Source of the DNA: Acanthopleura granulata
Lineage: Eukaryota; Mollusca; Polyplacophora; Chitonida; Chitonidae
Direction of reading: 5' to 3'
Length of the DNA stretch: 64,000 nucleotides
Assembly (NCBI GenBank): GCA_016165875.1
Contig: JABBOT010000014.1
Span: forward strand, 12,373,394-12,437,393
Below the pieces are notes generated by a model. The model saw nothing but the letters and a program-made list of their open reading frames with translations, did not search any database and was not told where the DNA came from. The first letter of the stretch is position 1. Every line of letters begins with the position of its first letter. The translations under genes were made by a program, and so were the position numbers. Below, one piece after another: positions 1-12,678 of the stretch.

Positions 1-29
1 ACTCCTCCTTCACGCTCATCTCACCGCAG

Positions 30-3000
30 CTCACGAGTGCCTGTCTCTGTTGCCATGCCGATATACCCGAATTCTTATGCCTACTCGGGGCCGGGAGCCG
101 ACCCAGGGGCATATTTCATGGCGCCGCCCCCATACTCTGAGGTCAGTGTTCATATAGTCCATCACCCCATGTCAAGACACCCCTATACAGATCTACAAAA
201 CTTCTTGAGTGTCAGTTTTCTTTTTTTGAGCCAATTTTTTTTTTTTGGAAATGTTAGTTTAGTTTGGTTTAGTTTTGAGTGCCACATCAGGTTGAGGACC
301 ATTAGCGAATTCCTGGTTTAAACATGGTCTCCATGACATGGCTGAGAGATACTGCTGAAATGGCAGTAAGCCATAAGCATTCATTCATTCAGAATGTCAG
401 AACTGTAGTATTTGCGCCAGTTAAGGTTGTACAGGTTGATGGGAATGGGGGATATTTTTTAATCCGGTGAAGTGGCGCTAGTGTGAAGCAGGACCTCAAA
501 GCCATTGTTAGGTCACACTTTGATTGTGGCGCAGTGTCGATTGATCTACACTCCTACAGTGTATCAGTTTCCATTGTAACGTCCTGTCTTTATAAATGTG
601 ATGTCATCGTGGCGAGGCGGGAAAGGAGCATTTTACGTCAGTAAAATGACGTCATGGGCCAGCTGCCAGGTATTTAACAGGTTCACATTGTTTGCTAAAT
701 TAATCCCTTGTCATTTTTGATACATCTTTATGTCATGACCTTTCCTATTTTCGAAAGAAGTCTTGACTAAGGTAGACACGTACTCGTACACAGATTCTCT
801 CGTGACCTTATCAGGATGTTAGTAGTGTTTTCTCTGTCGTGTCTGTATGGTGTAAAACTTGCCTGGAAAAATAATTAACAGCTCCTGGGGGAAAAACATT
901 CTGCGCTGAATATGTGTAGTTACTTAAATCAGACTTCAAGAATTCTAGAGCCATTTTTTGCAAATCTTTTGAAAACAATTTCACATCATTGCTATAGTAT
1001 AGCTTGTGGCTTTCTGGCATTCTGATCTAGACTAACACTAAAGTTGTTTTCCCCCCCAAAAATGGGTTTATAAAGTTTTGTGAATATGGTGCAGGTTTCA
1101 TGTTCGTGTTTTGTTATTTATTTAAACTGCACTAAAGTTGCATTACCCGATTCTTTCTCATCAGTTGAAGTGTTCCCTGTGTGCTTTGTGTGTGATTGCC
1201 ATATATGTACATATATCGTGGTATTTTGAGGAGATTATTCATTTATGTGACTTACAGGTCGTGTCTCAGCCAGATTTGTACCCGGTTAATAAGGCTGAGC
1301 TACCCCCTTACCCCGGAGAGGATGCCCCTCCCCCTGCCACCCCTAATGCCAACACAGCCAACACTCGTAAGTCTTTATTAAAGAGGTAGCAAATATAGCT
1401 AGAGGCCTCCATAGCTGAGGTGACTGGAGCGATAGTGCAGCTTATTGACCCAGGAGTCTCTCACGAAAGTGCTCGATGTGAGTTCAGGCTAAGTGGGTAG
1501 GTCCGCAAGCAACTTGCTGATGGTCTGATGGTTCTGCCCAGTTTCATCCCACTGTAATGGTGGCCGCTGTCATATAACGAAAATATTCTTTAGTATAGCG
1601 TAAAATACCAGCCAGATAAAAAATCAGATCAAATATAGTGTGTATAAAAAGAATCTTTATTGGTGGGATTGGCCCTGGCTGGCTTAGCAGTCAAAAGCCA
1701 CCTTCTTGCTTTAAGTTATTAGGTGTATTAGTTACATGTACATACTCCAACAGTATAGGTTATACCAGCACATTGAAAACGAGGGCAAGAAAAGATACTG
1801 ACTGTTACATTGTGGACTACCGTTGCTATCTGTACATAATGTATACAGAAGAGGCATCCAGCGCTTGAGACTCTATCCCTTGGCTGTTTGGCAGATACGG
1901 TAGCTTATTCAAGGCGGATTCACCAATCAGAAGCCTAGAATTTTTTCTGATTGGGAAAAGAACTAGCATTGACAAGTACAAGTCATAATAAAACCTGACT
2001 GTTATATACATGTACATGTATTAAGTGAAACGGTGTGGAATACGAAGTCGCCTGTATTAAAACTCAAGTGAAATAGATAAATGATGGTAACTTTTAATGC
2101 CACGTAGACTGACACCTGTTAACTCGATAGCTCTTAATCTCGGAGGGCACTAAACATGTACATATGTCTGTGTTGTATATGTGTGTGTTTGTACACAGCT
2201 CTCTGGGGTTTGCTTGTGGCTTACGTATACGCTAAATAGTTTCTTTTATGTACACCATGAGGTTCAGTGATATATTGCGGCCCTAGGTTTGCCCATCTCC
2301 CTCGAGTTTTCAGTAAACATGAAGTACATGTATCAAGTAGCAGATCAGGAATAGTTAGGTGTGCAACAAATAATGTCGGCTCCACAGGGAAATTTTGAGC
2401 AACAAGAAAGAAGAAATAAATTAACATATGCCGGTATGAGATTAAATAGAGTTATTAAAGGTAGAGGGAGGTAACTTTTGGAGGGTGTTGTTGTTGATAC
2501 AGGATGTAGCAGATTATCTCCCTTGTGTTGCATACATGTATTTGAACTTGATGGGTTGTACTTCATGTATCTCAGCTGCTGCCAGGTAGTGGACTGGTTA
2601 ATTACAAATACATGAAATACATGTTCTGTTGCTTTCATTCCATTCTTCTATGAAATAAGAGCTAGCTGCTACTGACAAATATTGTTCTGAGTTAATTGAT
2701 AACATCTTTTGTGCAGGTTCACTTTGTGAATAAACCTCACCGCAAGCACAAAAACAAGGCAGATTGGTGGACAAGTATTTCATACATAATTTCATGATTT
2801 CCTTATTTCTAAATGAACATCGGTACCCATGTTTCAGATAAATGTCTCAAAAATTGTCTGATATTGCTAACATCTTGTGAGCATGTTCATTTAGTGGCTC
2901 CTGAGATCAGAGTTCAAAACCACAGCGATCAGTGCATAACTTTCCCATACATTGATAGCATGGGGCATAAATTCTTTGACTTTGCCTGTTATTTTCTTCA

Positions 3001-3204
3001 GCTGCCTCCCAGCCTGCTCCACACAGCCTCTCAGAAACGCGGACAAACTCAGACTTTCCACTGGCCCCAGCTTACTCTGAGGTGGAACGTCAGTGCAGCG
3101 CACCCAATCGAGGGGCAACTGGGACGCAGACTGCCCCCCCAGACGGAGGCACGGTAACAGGGCATCCAAATCACACCCCGGGCAGGACAGACCAGGCTTA
3201 TTAG
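30..3204 (+). CDS. C-terminal exons of a proline-rich PPxY protein (5' end outside window)
   Basis: Three coding exons fit in phase: 30-141 (acceptor CAG at 27-29 after a pyrimidine tract, donor GAG|GTCAGT), 1258-1366 (acceptor TTACAG, donor GTAAGT) and 3002-3204 (acceptor CTTCAG, stop TAG at 3202-3204). The visible tail is about 140 residues, low in hydrophobic residues and rich in Pro, Ser and Thr. It has a PPPYSEV motif (PPxY, the class I WW-domain ligand), then PPYPGEDAPPP and, near the end, a second APAYSEV. Such tails occur on small single-pass membrane adaptors that bind Nedd4-type ubiquitin ligases (WBP1, VOPP1 and Shisa families). That placement is only a guess, because the N-terminal exons with any membrane segment or Cys-rich domain lie upstream of the window. 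The repeated tyrosine motif xPxYSEV could be a sorting or phosphorylation signal. Intron 2 carries a SINE. Confidence 0.7.
1404..1606 (+). mobile_element. tRNA-derived SINE, family A (diverged), in intron 2 of the PPxY gene
   Basis: A diverged copy of the dispersed family whose best plus-strand copy is at 10020-10262. It keeps the head GGCCTCCATAGCTGAGG, the central part around GCAACTTGCTGATGGT and the 3' end TGGCCGCTGTCATATAACG...AATATTC. Confidence 0.65.
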
Positions 3205-5860
3205 GGCTGGGTCATGGGGCAGACAGAGGAAGTGTAGTATGGTGTGTACATGTATGCTTGTGAGCTCAATGATGTTCATATTGGTGTACTTATTTGTATG
3301 TTTTTATCTAAGGTGTACATGTCAATTGATATGGACATGCTACATGTACATTGGTTGGTTCAAGAGTGTCAATTTTTGTTTAAAAAAATGTGTGAAAGGC
3401 ATTATTACTTGCTTTGTAAGAAAGTGAAAAAGTTTTATGAATATGGGTGTGTGGGCAAAAAGTGTTTGCAAGTGTGTTTATATAGCACATGTGTTTATGC
3501 GAACATTGCATAATTAATGAAACTGTAATTGTTCAAGTAAATGATTGTATACAAGTGTGTTAATAGTTGTATGTTTCCTGATATCTTTATATATGAAACA
3601 CTATAATTAGAGATGTGTATCTTTCTTAAAAGCAAAATGCAAAACCATAATCACTCCAAGTAACCCGAGAAGTTACAGACTCGACGCTTCACTATGTTTT
3701 GTTTGTCGGCATCAATCAATTTTTAGAAATATTTTGCAAATTGCCAATTTATTTTCAGTGTGAATTCTTTTGGAGTATGCTATGCTGTAGTATTATTAGT
3801 GGAGCAATAAGATCTGTCTTTTTATTTGTAAATTTTTGTTTGTGTTTTGTGTTTAGATAAGTTAGTACTCAACTTCGTGAGTAGCGAGTCTTGCTCAAAT
3901 CTTTGTACTTGATAAAAGTGTATGAATAATTGAAGATTCAAACAGGGATTTTTCCAACCACTTTCTCATTGTGGTCACCACAATGAGAAATATCGGAAAA
4001 TTGAGTTTTAGACAAATTTTTTATGGGCTTTTCAAGAAATAAATTGATCTCTTACATACCTATTTTTGCCAACAGTTGCGCTTACTTTTGACATAGATAC
4101 ACACACAAATAAAGACGGAAATGTCTGTAATGTGTTAGAGGTCAGTGCATAGTAACATGCGGCAGACTGGTTAGGTTATAGATAGATACACAGCCGATTC
4201 TTTATTTCAGTGAAATATTCTCATAGATTTTTCTCCACTTTTTGGTCTGTAGTAAATGATCTTTGGTACATGTGGCTTTCATATCTGATGCGTATCTTCT
4301 TAGGCATTTAATATCTTTCATATTTGTATACATGTGTCATGCTCTCATGCAACAGATCTACGTATGTACATGTAGGTACCCACAAATAAATCATTTTATC
4401 TTTTTGGGCCAAGCTTTTCCTTTTTCTCTTGGTTGAACATTTTGTATTTTCTTCTTCTTTTTGGTGTCATTAAAGTTCAGTGCCAGATATTTTGGGTGGA
4501 GCAAAGCAAGGAATATGGATGTAATACCCGAATTCCTCAACCTTTTTGCGTACGAAACAGCAACTTTCAGTGCAGGGTTATGCACAGTTTTAATTTGATT
4601 CTGGAGACAAAACTGCATTGGTGGGATTGGCCAGTTTCAGGGCTTCACAAAAAGTATAATTTTAGCAGTCAACTCAGAATGATGCCTTCAGAATATGCTT
4701 GAATAAACACATTGCAAACATGCGAAAAAGGTTGAAGAATTACAGTAATGATGCAGTAACACCAGAGGAAACTAATAGTGATAAGTTACTAGATAGTTAA
4801 GTAATAGTGATGTAAATTATTTTTTAAGAACGTATTTAAGAACGGTGCAAGTTAAGATTTCAGGCAGTGCAAATTCACTGATTGATCAGAGAAGTGTTCA
4901 GCAGTCACCACTAGTCCCTGTAATCTTACTGTCATTTTATGACCTGGAATGTAACTGGGGATTTTTGTGAAAAAAAAACAGTGCCAGTCCATGTATGTGC
5001 ATATTCTGTAGCATCCTTTTTTATGACTTTGTCATGCTTGTATGTACTTAATATCAATATATTGTATGCTGTATAAGGATATGATATGCAAATATATATA
5101 TAGCATGTTGGTCGGAATTTTATATACTAGGTTAAGCATTGAGTTTGAGTTTTCAGATTGAGTGTGTAGGTACAGCCTACTCTTCAGGGGTTAGGGTTCA
5201 GCCAGTTACGCTGTGTTATGTTATAAAGAACGAGTAATGTTGAACGCATAGTGTAATGTAATAATAATTTCGGTGTTATGTAACATCTCCGTATAAAGTG
5301 CAGACAGATTGACAGACAAATGAACGGCGGAGGTAACTGAAAGCAAAAGATAAGACTAAAGTACTGTTGTATTGTTGAAAACGACTGCTTTTGATACGCA
5401 CACTTGTGTGTTTCAATTTTGGAAAGCAACTTAGCGAAGGATTTTATCGGTTATTTCCGCGTGTCATATTCCAAATAATGCATACACCTGTTGTGATGCA
5501 TGTTATTACACTACACGGAAATTTTTAGTACAATACCCGGGGACTAGCACAGCCTCGCAGGTTTGAAATATCCGTTTTATCAAATAAGTGCCTGTTAACA
5601 ATCATTTTTGATTGAAAGAAATTGCCGTTCGTGTTTATTTTAGAAATCTCCCGAAAGTAAGTTGCACACATGCTCTGTGGGTATTGACCAAAGAGATTAA
5701 TATTTTTTCTACGAAATACAGTGGTGAACGATCGAAGAGTTGGGTGTTAAACAAACAATGGCCATCTTCCGGACATAGGTATTGGAAGGTCATATATTGT
5801 TCTTTTTTATCCGGACATTTTTTTATAGGTCTGAAATAAACAATAGAATATTCCCAATGT
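3205..5860 (+). other. Putative 3' UTR and downstream flank of the PPxY gene
   Basis: This AT-rich stretch has no convincing ORF after the stop at 3204. AATAAA signals lie at 4038-4043, 4108-4113, 4385-4390, 4702-4707 and 5835-5840, so the transcript end cannot be chosen from sequence alone. Short ORFs here look random. Confidence 0.4.
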
Positions 5861-7306
5861 GTGTGATGTCTTCGAAAAAGTTCATGTCGCCTTGCACCCA
5901 GGCACCCTCGGTGGCTGAATGACCCGAGGTAAAAGAAAGGACGTAAGATTTCACCGACTGATCGACAAGCCTACTGCCGACCGACTTCATTGAAATAGAC
6001 CGAAATGCTTGTCACAAATTGTGCCCAATCTGAAGTGTTCATCCGCACTTAACTGCCATTACCATTCTGTGTATAATCCATGTAAAAGGTGTGTCCCCAG
6101 CAATCAGTACACCAGGTGCCTTTGGACTTATTATGCGGGCTGTTCTTTGTGGAAGCCTGGGACCATTTGACCCTCTTAATGCTCAACACAAGATTTTTGT
6201 CCGAATTTCTGTGTAAAGTTTTATGCATGTTATTTGATGGCCAAAAATTATTCATAATGAAGAAATATTTTATTGAGGACATAAATGTTTGAATTCGTGC
6301 CATACAGGCCATGCAGCGCCGCGCATGTACAAGTATTCACTGTACGTCACTTCCGCTGTTGAACTTGCCTTGATTGGTCGCACGATGTTTCCATATCAAA
6401 TCACCATTGTCCAAAGTTTCCAAAAGTGTATTATATGCCGAGGCCGCTTGTAGGCCTGCCCAGTCGTTGAGCGTAAGGTGTTGATACTGGTGATCTCAAA
6501 CCGAGGAATACACGTGTTGACAACATTTGCCCACTTTCAAGAAGATTTCATGTAATTGTATGAAACGATAATACAGCAACTAAGTATAGACTGAAAAGCC
6601 AAGCCCTAGTGCCCATCTTTGAGTTTGTATTCCGTTTTGATCTGAGTATATATAGCTGTATATTTGCATACACGTTGCTTGGGGGGAGCCTTTCCCACAT
6701 GTAACCAAACGCATATGTTACCACTTCTTTTGTTGGTATTAGATCTCCACGGATTTTTCACACTAGTTGCCAGTATAGGCTGATAACACACACGCTCACA
6801 TACACCCGCGCGCACACACACACGGATAAGTTGGCAGATTGATTTATGTGTAGGCTTACAATTACGATGAAAAAGGGAAATCGGAATAATAAATGTATTG
6901 TTATGCTTGCTCAATAACTGAAGTAAATAAATAAAAGAGTAAGCAAGGAGTGAGAATTGTGTGAATTGACTGGATGACTAACTGTTTTACTTGCAGTAAG
7001 ATAAAGGTAGTCCGTTTTTGTGCAGAAGACCAACTTTCGGATGCGGTCCTTGCTCAAGAGATTGACAAATAAGTGCTGGAGTAATGAATGAATTGGGGAC
7101 AAGTATAAGCTTTACCAAGAGGAAGAATGTCCCTGGGATATCTACCAGAAAAATCTGCTTTCCTCAGCCCCCAGGTATTGCCTGCATAGGGGTGGTGTTT
7201 TATCTTCATGCTGAAAACATGCTACTCTACATATGTCCCACGATTAATAAAGTTGGACATAATTATTCTGTCACATTTTCATTAAATCCTTTTGTATTGT
7301 AACTGG
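5861..7306. other. Intergenic, no gene seen
   Basis: There are only short unrelated ORFs. The stretch around 5905-5935 (GGCACCCTCGGTGGCTGAATG) may be a SINE head fragment. A CA-rich patch lies at 6786-6822. I see no tRNA, exon series or promoter. Confidence 0.5.
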
Positions 7307-7410
7307 CTCCTCTCCGGCCATACGTGCGAAGTAGCCTGCGAATGGTCGTGGATTTCTTTCCACCATAATGTTGGCCTCCGTCGCGTAAGTGAAAAATACT
7401 TGAGTAGAAC
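7307..7410 (+). mobile_element. SINE family A, 3' half
   Basis: This is the 3' part of the family: CCTCTCCGGCCATACGTG, then the GATGGTCGTGG core, the CCACCATAATG block and a final ACTTGAGT. The tRNA-like head is missing, as expected for 5'-truncated retroposition. Confidence 0.75.
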
Positions 7411-8426
7411 CTAAAACAACAGTCAAGTATATATTATAGCTGGCACAAAATGTTGGTATCAGATTGGAGAACACTTCTACACATTCCCCGGAATTGCATG
7501 AGTGGTATTTGTCCATTATGTTTATAAACATGTATGCATTGAGGCAGAAGTGTTGGTTCTCCGGATGGAAGTATATCAGCGATAGGCACAGTTGGTGTGT
7601 CTCCCGTGAGCATACCACATCACAGGTTGTTTGAGAAAAATAGACGAACGATTTTTGTGTAAATAGGCGAAATCTGCAAGTTTAAACTCAACCCTGTCAT
7701 ATATTGATGTTAAATATGTTAATTAACAACACATGGACAACTACTCCTTTGTGCACTGTTACCCATAAATGATGCATCTGTTCCTTTTTATCACCTAGCT
7801 AGCTCCTAAATAACCCTGTATTTCTGTTTTGAAAAAAAAAGGAACTCGGCCAGTGAATATTTTGCCAGAACTGTGCAGTGGGTATTGACTTGTCGGTTTT
7901 GTGAAACACAGCATTGAACAATACATGTGAACTTGTTGATTTGCCTCAATGTATATTTTCTTCTTGATAAGTCTTGAAATACATTGTATCTACTCTGTGA
8001 ATTGTTGGGTGTATGTCCTCTCCACATTTATAACAGCTCAGTCGCCGATTCATTGGTCTACATGAATCACGAGGTTGCAGGATGTCTGTGAAGCTGGCCC
8101 CCGGTTCCCGGTTCGATGTTCAGATTTGCATTTATTCAAAATTGAATATCGAACTGGGAAACAGAACCTTACTTCATACATTTGTTTTAAATTTTTGCTT
8201 TTACCATTGCACCTTGAGGTACCCAAACATGCACAATTGAGGACATGCCCCACCTGATGGTGCAATTAGTTCCATGCTCTGACGCTAGGGGGGCGAGTAT
8301 GCAGCTGAATGTTAAACCGGGGCTGGGTCTGTTGTGTTCTTACCATTGCATCCAGAAGCACCAAACTTTATACATGCATCATTGAGGACGTGCCCCACCT
8401 GATGGTACAATTTAAAGTAAAATTTC

Positions 8427-8640
8427 AGCCTCCGTGGCCGAGGGGGTTAGCTCGTCAGCGCGGCGGAATAACCCAGGTGCCTCTCACCAATGCAGTCGAT
8501 GGAAGTCCAGCTCATGCTGGCTTCCTCTCCGGCCGAACGTGGGAAGGTTCGCCAGCAACTTGCGGATGCTCGTTGGTTTCTTCCGGGCCGTGGTTCGTTT
8601 CAGATTCTCTCAAGATATGGCGCTAAACCCCAATCTAATG
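8427..8640 (+). mobile_element. SINE family A, head and body
   Basis: The head CCTCCGTGGCCGAGGGGGTT resembles a tRNA A box. The central part CCAGCAACTTGCGGATG and a CTTCCGGGCC...TTTCAGATT body follow. It runs directly into a second tRNA-like repeat at 8641-8912, so the pair looks like a composite or a nested insertion. Confidence 0.75.
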
Positions 8641-8912
8641 TGACCTCTTGCTAGCTGAGACGAAGAAAGCACTGACTGGCCGCGATTGCCATGGCCTTCA
8701 CCAAAGAGGTCAGGTGTTCGAATCCATCTAGGGCTACTTCGGACGCGGCTATAAGTCAGGTGGATTGTCAGCTACCTGAAGGGAGACGGTACTAACTTCG
8801 ATCGGGCATTTCAATTTCCCAACCCGCATTACTCATTACCGCCATGTACATGTAAAGTGACAATGCTGGAGCATGGTTTCCATCAAGGAAGAAATAAAAT
8901 AAATAAATAAGT
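8641..8912 (+). mobile_element. Second tRNA-like SINE (family A2) with an A-rich tail
   Basis: It contains a good B box, GTTCGAATCC, at about 8716-8725, with CTGGCCGCGATTGCC upstream as a weak A-box region. A unique body follows (TATAAGTCAGGTGGATT, CAGCTACCTGAAGGG), and the tail AATAAAATAAATAAATAA ends near 8910. The layout is that of an RNA polymerase III SINE. Confidence 0.6.
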
Positions 8913-8992
8913 GCCAGTCAAACAGAACAAAACACCAACAAATCATCAATCTCACCGAGTCATAGTTCAATACTTGTTCTGAAAGGTCGTTC

Positions 8993-9152
8993 TGATGGGC
9001 GTTTCCACTCTGGCCCTATGTTGGGAGGTTTACCAGCTACCTGTGGATGGTTGTGTGTTTCCTCCGGGCTCTACCCGGTTTCCTTCCACTATACTGCTTG
9101 CCACCGTCGTATATGTGAAATATATGATGTAAAACAGCAAACAAATAAATAA
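8993..9152 (+). mobile_element. SINE family A, 3' part
   Basis: It matches the family from the GGGAGGTTTACCAGC core to the ACCGTCGTATATGTGAAATAT end and has an AAATAAATAAT tail. It lacks the tRNA-like head. Confidence 0.7.
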
Positions 9153-9427
9153 TATCCATTTCCATTACATGAACGGGGAGAGGTAAGAGTGAGCCAACCA
9201 AAAAGTGCTCCTGTGCCGAACGTAAGCCGCAACTGGGATACACTATATATCGGGTCTCCACAGACCAGTTTTATTTAGTTATACTTCCTGGAGAAGCGAC
9301 TCGGGTGGATATTAGGAGAAATGTGTCCAGAAAAACTCACTTCGTTAAATGCAACCGTCGTATATCTTATTTATTTTCCAATTAAAGATCGAACAAACAT
9401 CCGTTACTGTAAATACGATCAGTGAGG

Positions 9428-9568
9428 GAGAATTAACATTGCACGATCAAGGACGGAGAATTAACATTGTGTGGAGTCGATAAAGAGAATTAACATTGTA
9501 CGGTCTGGGAAGGAGAATTAATACTGTATGATCAGAGAATGGCAATTAGCATTGCCCATTTAGCTGGA
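9428..9568. repeat. Short tandem array, ~29-bp unit, about 5 copies
   Basis: The unit begins GAGAATTAACATTGTACG. It is repeated with substitutions at about 9428, 9458, 9487, 9515 and 9541; the last copy is weak. No coding signal overlaps it. Confidence 0.75.
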
Positions 9569-10019
9569 GTACCGCACGTTATTTTACACTGACTTACAGT
9601 ACGCCGAAGTCAAGATTGGGCGTAAGAATGGTGCATATATCAAATGTATGAATGCTGAAGTAAGATTTTATCTCTCAAACAACTCTTGAAAATTAAGTTT
9701 AAAGTTCGTTTAAAATCCTTCCACGAATTTATTATGGTGATGTATTTGGCTTTTTTCCCTTCAGCCACAATGAGGGTTTAAGTTTACTGCTCCTGTCTTC
9801 GTACATGCAACTTCCAGTGGTGATCTCGGTCATGGCGGTGGACAGAAATTCAGACCTTGAACATTATCAAAGCAAGCAAACTGATAGACGTGTTATGCAG
9901 AAACTGAAACGAGGAGAGAAGGAAATTGTACGCTTATACATGTAGCACTAATGTAGATTTTTTTTGAAACAAATTACGCATCATGACAAAGAATTACTTA
10001 TCGTTTATCGTAATACACT

Positions 10020-10262
10020 GGGCGGCCACCGTGGCTCAGTCGGGTAGCGCGCTAGTGCAGCGAAGCGACCCAGACGCCTCCCATCAATGCAGTCGCCGTG
10101 AGTTCAAGTTCAGCTCATGCCGGATTCCTCTCCCACGGTACGTGAGAAATTCTGCCAGCAACCTGCGGATGGTCGTGGGTTTTCCCCCGAGCTTTGCCCA
10201 GTTTCCATCCACCATAATACTGGCCGCCATCGTATATGTGAAATATTCTTGAGTACGCTCCA
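10020..10262 (+). mobile_element. SINE family A, full-length plus-strand reference copy
   Basis: It has a perfect A-box-like TGGCTCAGTCGG at 10032-10043 and a B-box-like GAGTTCAAGTTC at 10100-10111. The conserved body (GCAACCTGCGGATGGTCGTG, then CCACCATAATACTGGCC) and the 3' end GTGAAATATTCTTGAGTACG follow. This is a tRNA-derived RNA polymerase III SINE. The same element recurs throughout the window on both strands. I cannot name the published family from memory with confidence. Confidence 0.85.
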
Positions 10263-10389
10263 CATATAAAACATACATCGACTGAAATCGATACTCAATA
10301 TGAGGTTAAACATAATAAAATAAATGCATATGTCAAACATGTATATTTAACAAAATATTATTTTATTTCTAGAGGATCAGACCACAATA

Positions 10390-11605
10390 TAGACATGACA
10401 GATAGGTCGTCAAAGTTCGTGCCATCTGCCCATCAACACCTTTGTCGATGCTGAGAGCAAAAGCAACAAAGACAATGATTGCAGAAATTGTTGCAACTAT
10501 GAATACTGACATGAAAGCAACTCACCTTGCTGCAGAGCTACCAGACAGGTATTACTGCATACTTATTCGTGAATGTACAATCTGTACAAACTGACGAAAA
10601 GTATAGAGAACATATGAAGATAAGAAAAGGAGATACATGTTTAAATGCCTTTTTACATGATGCTCATGCATGTCTAAGTCAGAATGCGAACAAAGTTAAA
10701 ACAATATTTACAAAAAAAGAAAACAGTCAAAAACTGTTAAAATCTGATTACATTTCCATCTTTTGATTGTGGGCCAAACATTTACTTGTCTATTGAGAAG
10801 GCAACCAAGTCTACAGACATGATTGAATTCCATCTCAAATGGATGGTGGACAAGCTTAACAGAGGATAGTGAAAATGCTCCCAAATGCATGTTGTAAGCA
10901 TGGTAAGCAAATTTCAAACACACACATGTTAATGACAATGGTTACATAAAGTGACCTGTTGAACCAATCAGAACACTTATTTTGCTTTACTACAAATGTA
11001 ATATTTTATGGTGGATTGGTGAGTTTTCATTCAGATGGCAAGAGCACACTCAACAAATGGCTCGATGGGAATGTAATCAGAAGGGAGACTTAAGCAGCAT
11101 CTACATGCATGACAAATGTATTACACGTAGTACCGCTTGTGTATTTTCCTTCCGAAGAATTTTCCTTCCAAAGAATAACAACTACATTAACAATTATTTA
11201 ACATTGACACAACAGGCCTGCTTTCTGTTGACTCTGTTTCATGGCAGCACAGATCCGCGGACTCAAAACGTCATTACTGCGAGGTTCACAACATCAAATT
11301 CACCAAAAAGCTGTGATTGCAATGTTGCTTTTGGGCTGGGAATAAAGGTGCTTGGTGAGGAGATAAGACTGTTCTAGACTGCTGGCAGGAAATTGACACG
11401 GTGGATGAGAGAGTCCACTGGCAACAGCCATGATGTACCTTCCACCAAGAGCCTTCACCCAAAGGACATTTTCAAGGAGATGACCGAAGCCATTAATAAA
11501 ATACAGGAACAATGGTTATGTGTCAGAAGGGAACTCTTCAAGATTTTGTTACTTCGTGGAATGAACGTTGGAGAATTACTTAAAGATACCAAACTGCTGT
11601 AGTTT
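10390..11605 (+). pseudogene. Possible decayed protein-coding relic (unidentified)
   Basis: Several short stretches translate into protein-like sequence in different frames on the plus strand. About 10450-10570 reads MIAEIVATMNTDMKATHLAAE, about 10770-10870 reads YLSIEKATKSTDMIEFHLKW, about 11030-11090 reads DGKSTLNKWLDGNVIRR, and 11450-11600 reads FKEMTEAINKIQEQWLC. Stops and frame changes separate them and I see no convincing splice sites. It could be a dead transposon ORF or gene fragment. I do not recognise the family, and the signal may be chance. Confidence 0.25.
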
Positions 11606-11831
11606 TTGTGACTTGCAGAGGCAGTCTTAAAACATGTGTAAGTTAAGTGATGCATCAATACTATGTAAGGAGATAAAGTTCCTTCCAAGTCTGCTTGACA
11701 GAGAACAGAATTTTTTTGATACAAAATTCCTCCTATTTTCCTACTTTTTGAAAGTTATATAAAGACTTGTTTTCTGGTGCTTGTGTTAATTGAAATTTGA
11801 AATTCATCCCTTTCCATATTAGGACTTGGGA

Positions 11832-12075
11832 GTGTTTTACGCCGTACTCAAGAATATTTCACTTATACAACAGCAGCCAGCTTTATGGTGGGAGGAAACA
11901 GCGCAGAGCCCGGGAGAAACCCACAACCATCCAAAAGTTGCTGGCGGACTTTCCCAAGCACGGCCGGAGAGGAAGCCAGCAAGAGCCGGACTTGTACTTG
12001 CACAACCGCATTGGTGAGGGACACGGGGTCATAACTCCATCCTGGTGCGCTAACCCCTCGACCATGGAGGTCCCC
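11832..12075 (-). mobile_element. SINE family A, near full length
   Basis: Read on the plus strand it runs GTGTTTTACGCCGTACTCAA, then the GGTGGGAGGAAAC block and the GTTGCTGGCGGACTTTCCC core. It ends at the reverse complement of the head near ACCATGGAGGTCCCC. It lies just past the 3' end of the minus-strand PHD gene. Confidence 0.8.
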
Positions 12076-12303
12076 CTATTGCTGAAATAAAAATCTTATC
12101 TGAGAGAACACATTTAGGTCTGTTATGCAGTCCCCGACCTGAAAGTTATTTTTATCAGATCTAGTCACAGGATCTTCCACAGAATGGGGGATGTGCTGAG
12201 CCCAAATGCATAAGTTGCAGTTTCAGTGTCTTGTAAATGAAGACATGTTTCCTCAGTTTCTAAAATGAATGGAATTGACACAAGATTTAAAAAAAAATCT
12301 TTT

Positions 12304-12309
12304 TTTATT
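12304..12309 (-). terminator. Candidate poly(A) signal of the PHD/DUF6589 gene
   Basis: TTTATT on the plus strand is AATAAA on the gene strand, about 370 nt after the stop codon at 12679-12681. It lies in a T-rich plus-strand run and is the nearest canonical signal. Confidence 0.5.
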
Positions 12310-12678
12310 TTTTTTGCTCATTTATGACAAAGAGCAAATATTTCTCAATTTACAGGAATGTAAAAACCGTGTAACACTTACACTTGTATTAAACACAGTC
12401 CACGTTCTGTTGAAAAGCCTACATGACAGGAATTGTTCACACTAATTTCACACCTTGGACTCTACATGCTTATGAGACAAAAATGTGTTTTTTCAATTAA
12501 GAAAATTCAAGCAGAAGATGGCAAAAGTTTTTGCTAATTTAAGCATTGTACTGAGTTACAATATAACAAGCACTCTGGATCAAGACATGTTGAAATGTAC
12601 ATTTTTCCTTTGTAATATCTACTCTGTATGAGGTAAATTTCACACATTGGTTTTGTGACACAGATGTGTTAAATGAAA

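Noticed and set aside
10032..10111. Possible functional tRNA gene (A and B boxes)
   Set aside because: The boxes are about 60 bp apart, no cloverleaf forms, and the sequence continues into the SINE body repeated elsewhere.
11797..12090. 97-codon plus-strand ORF
   Set aside because: It is almost entirely the inverted SINE family A at 11832-12075.
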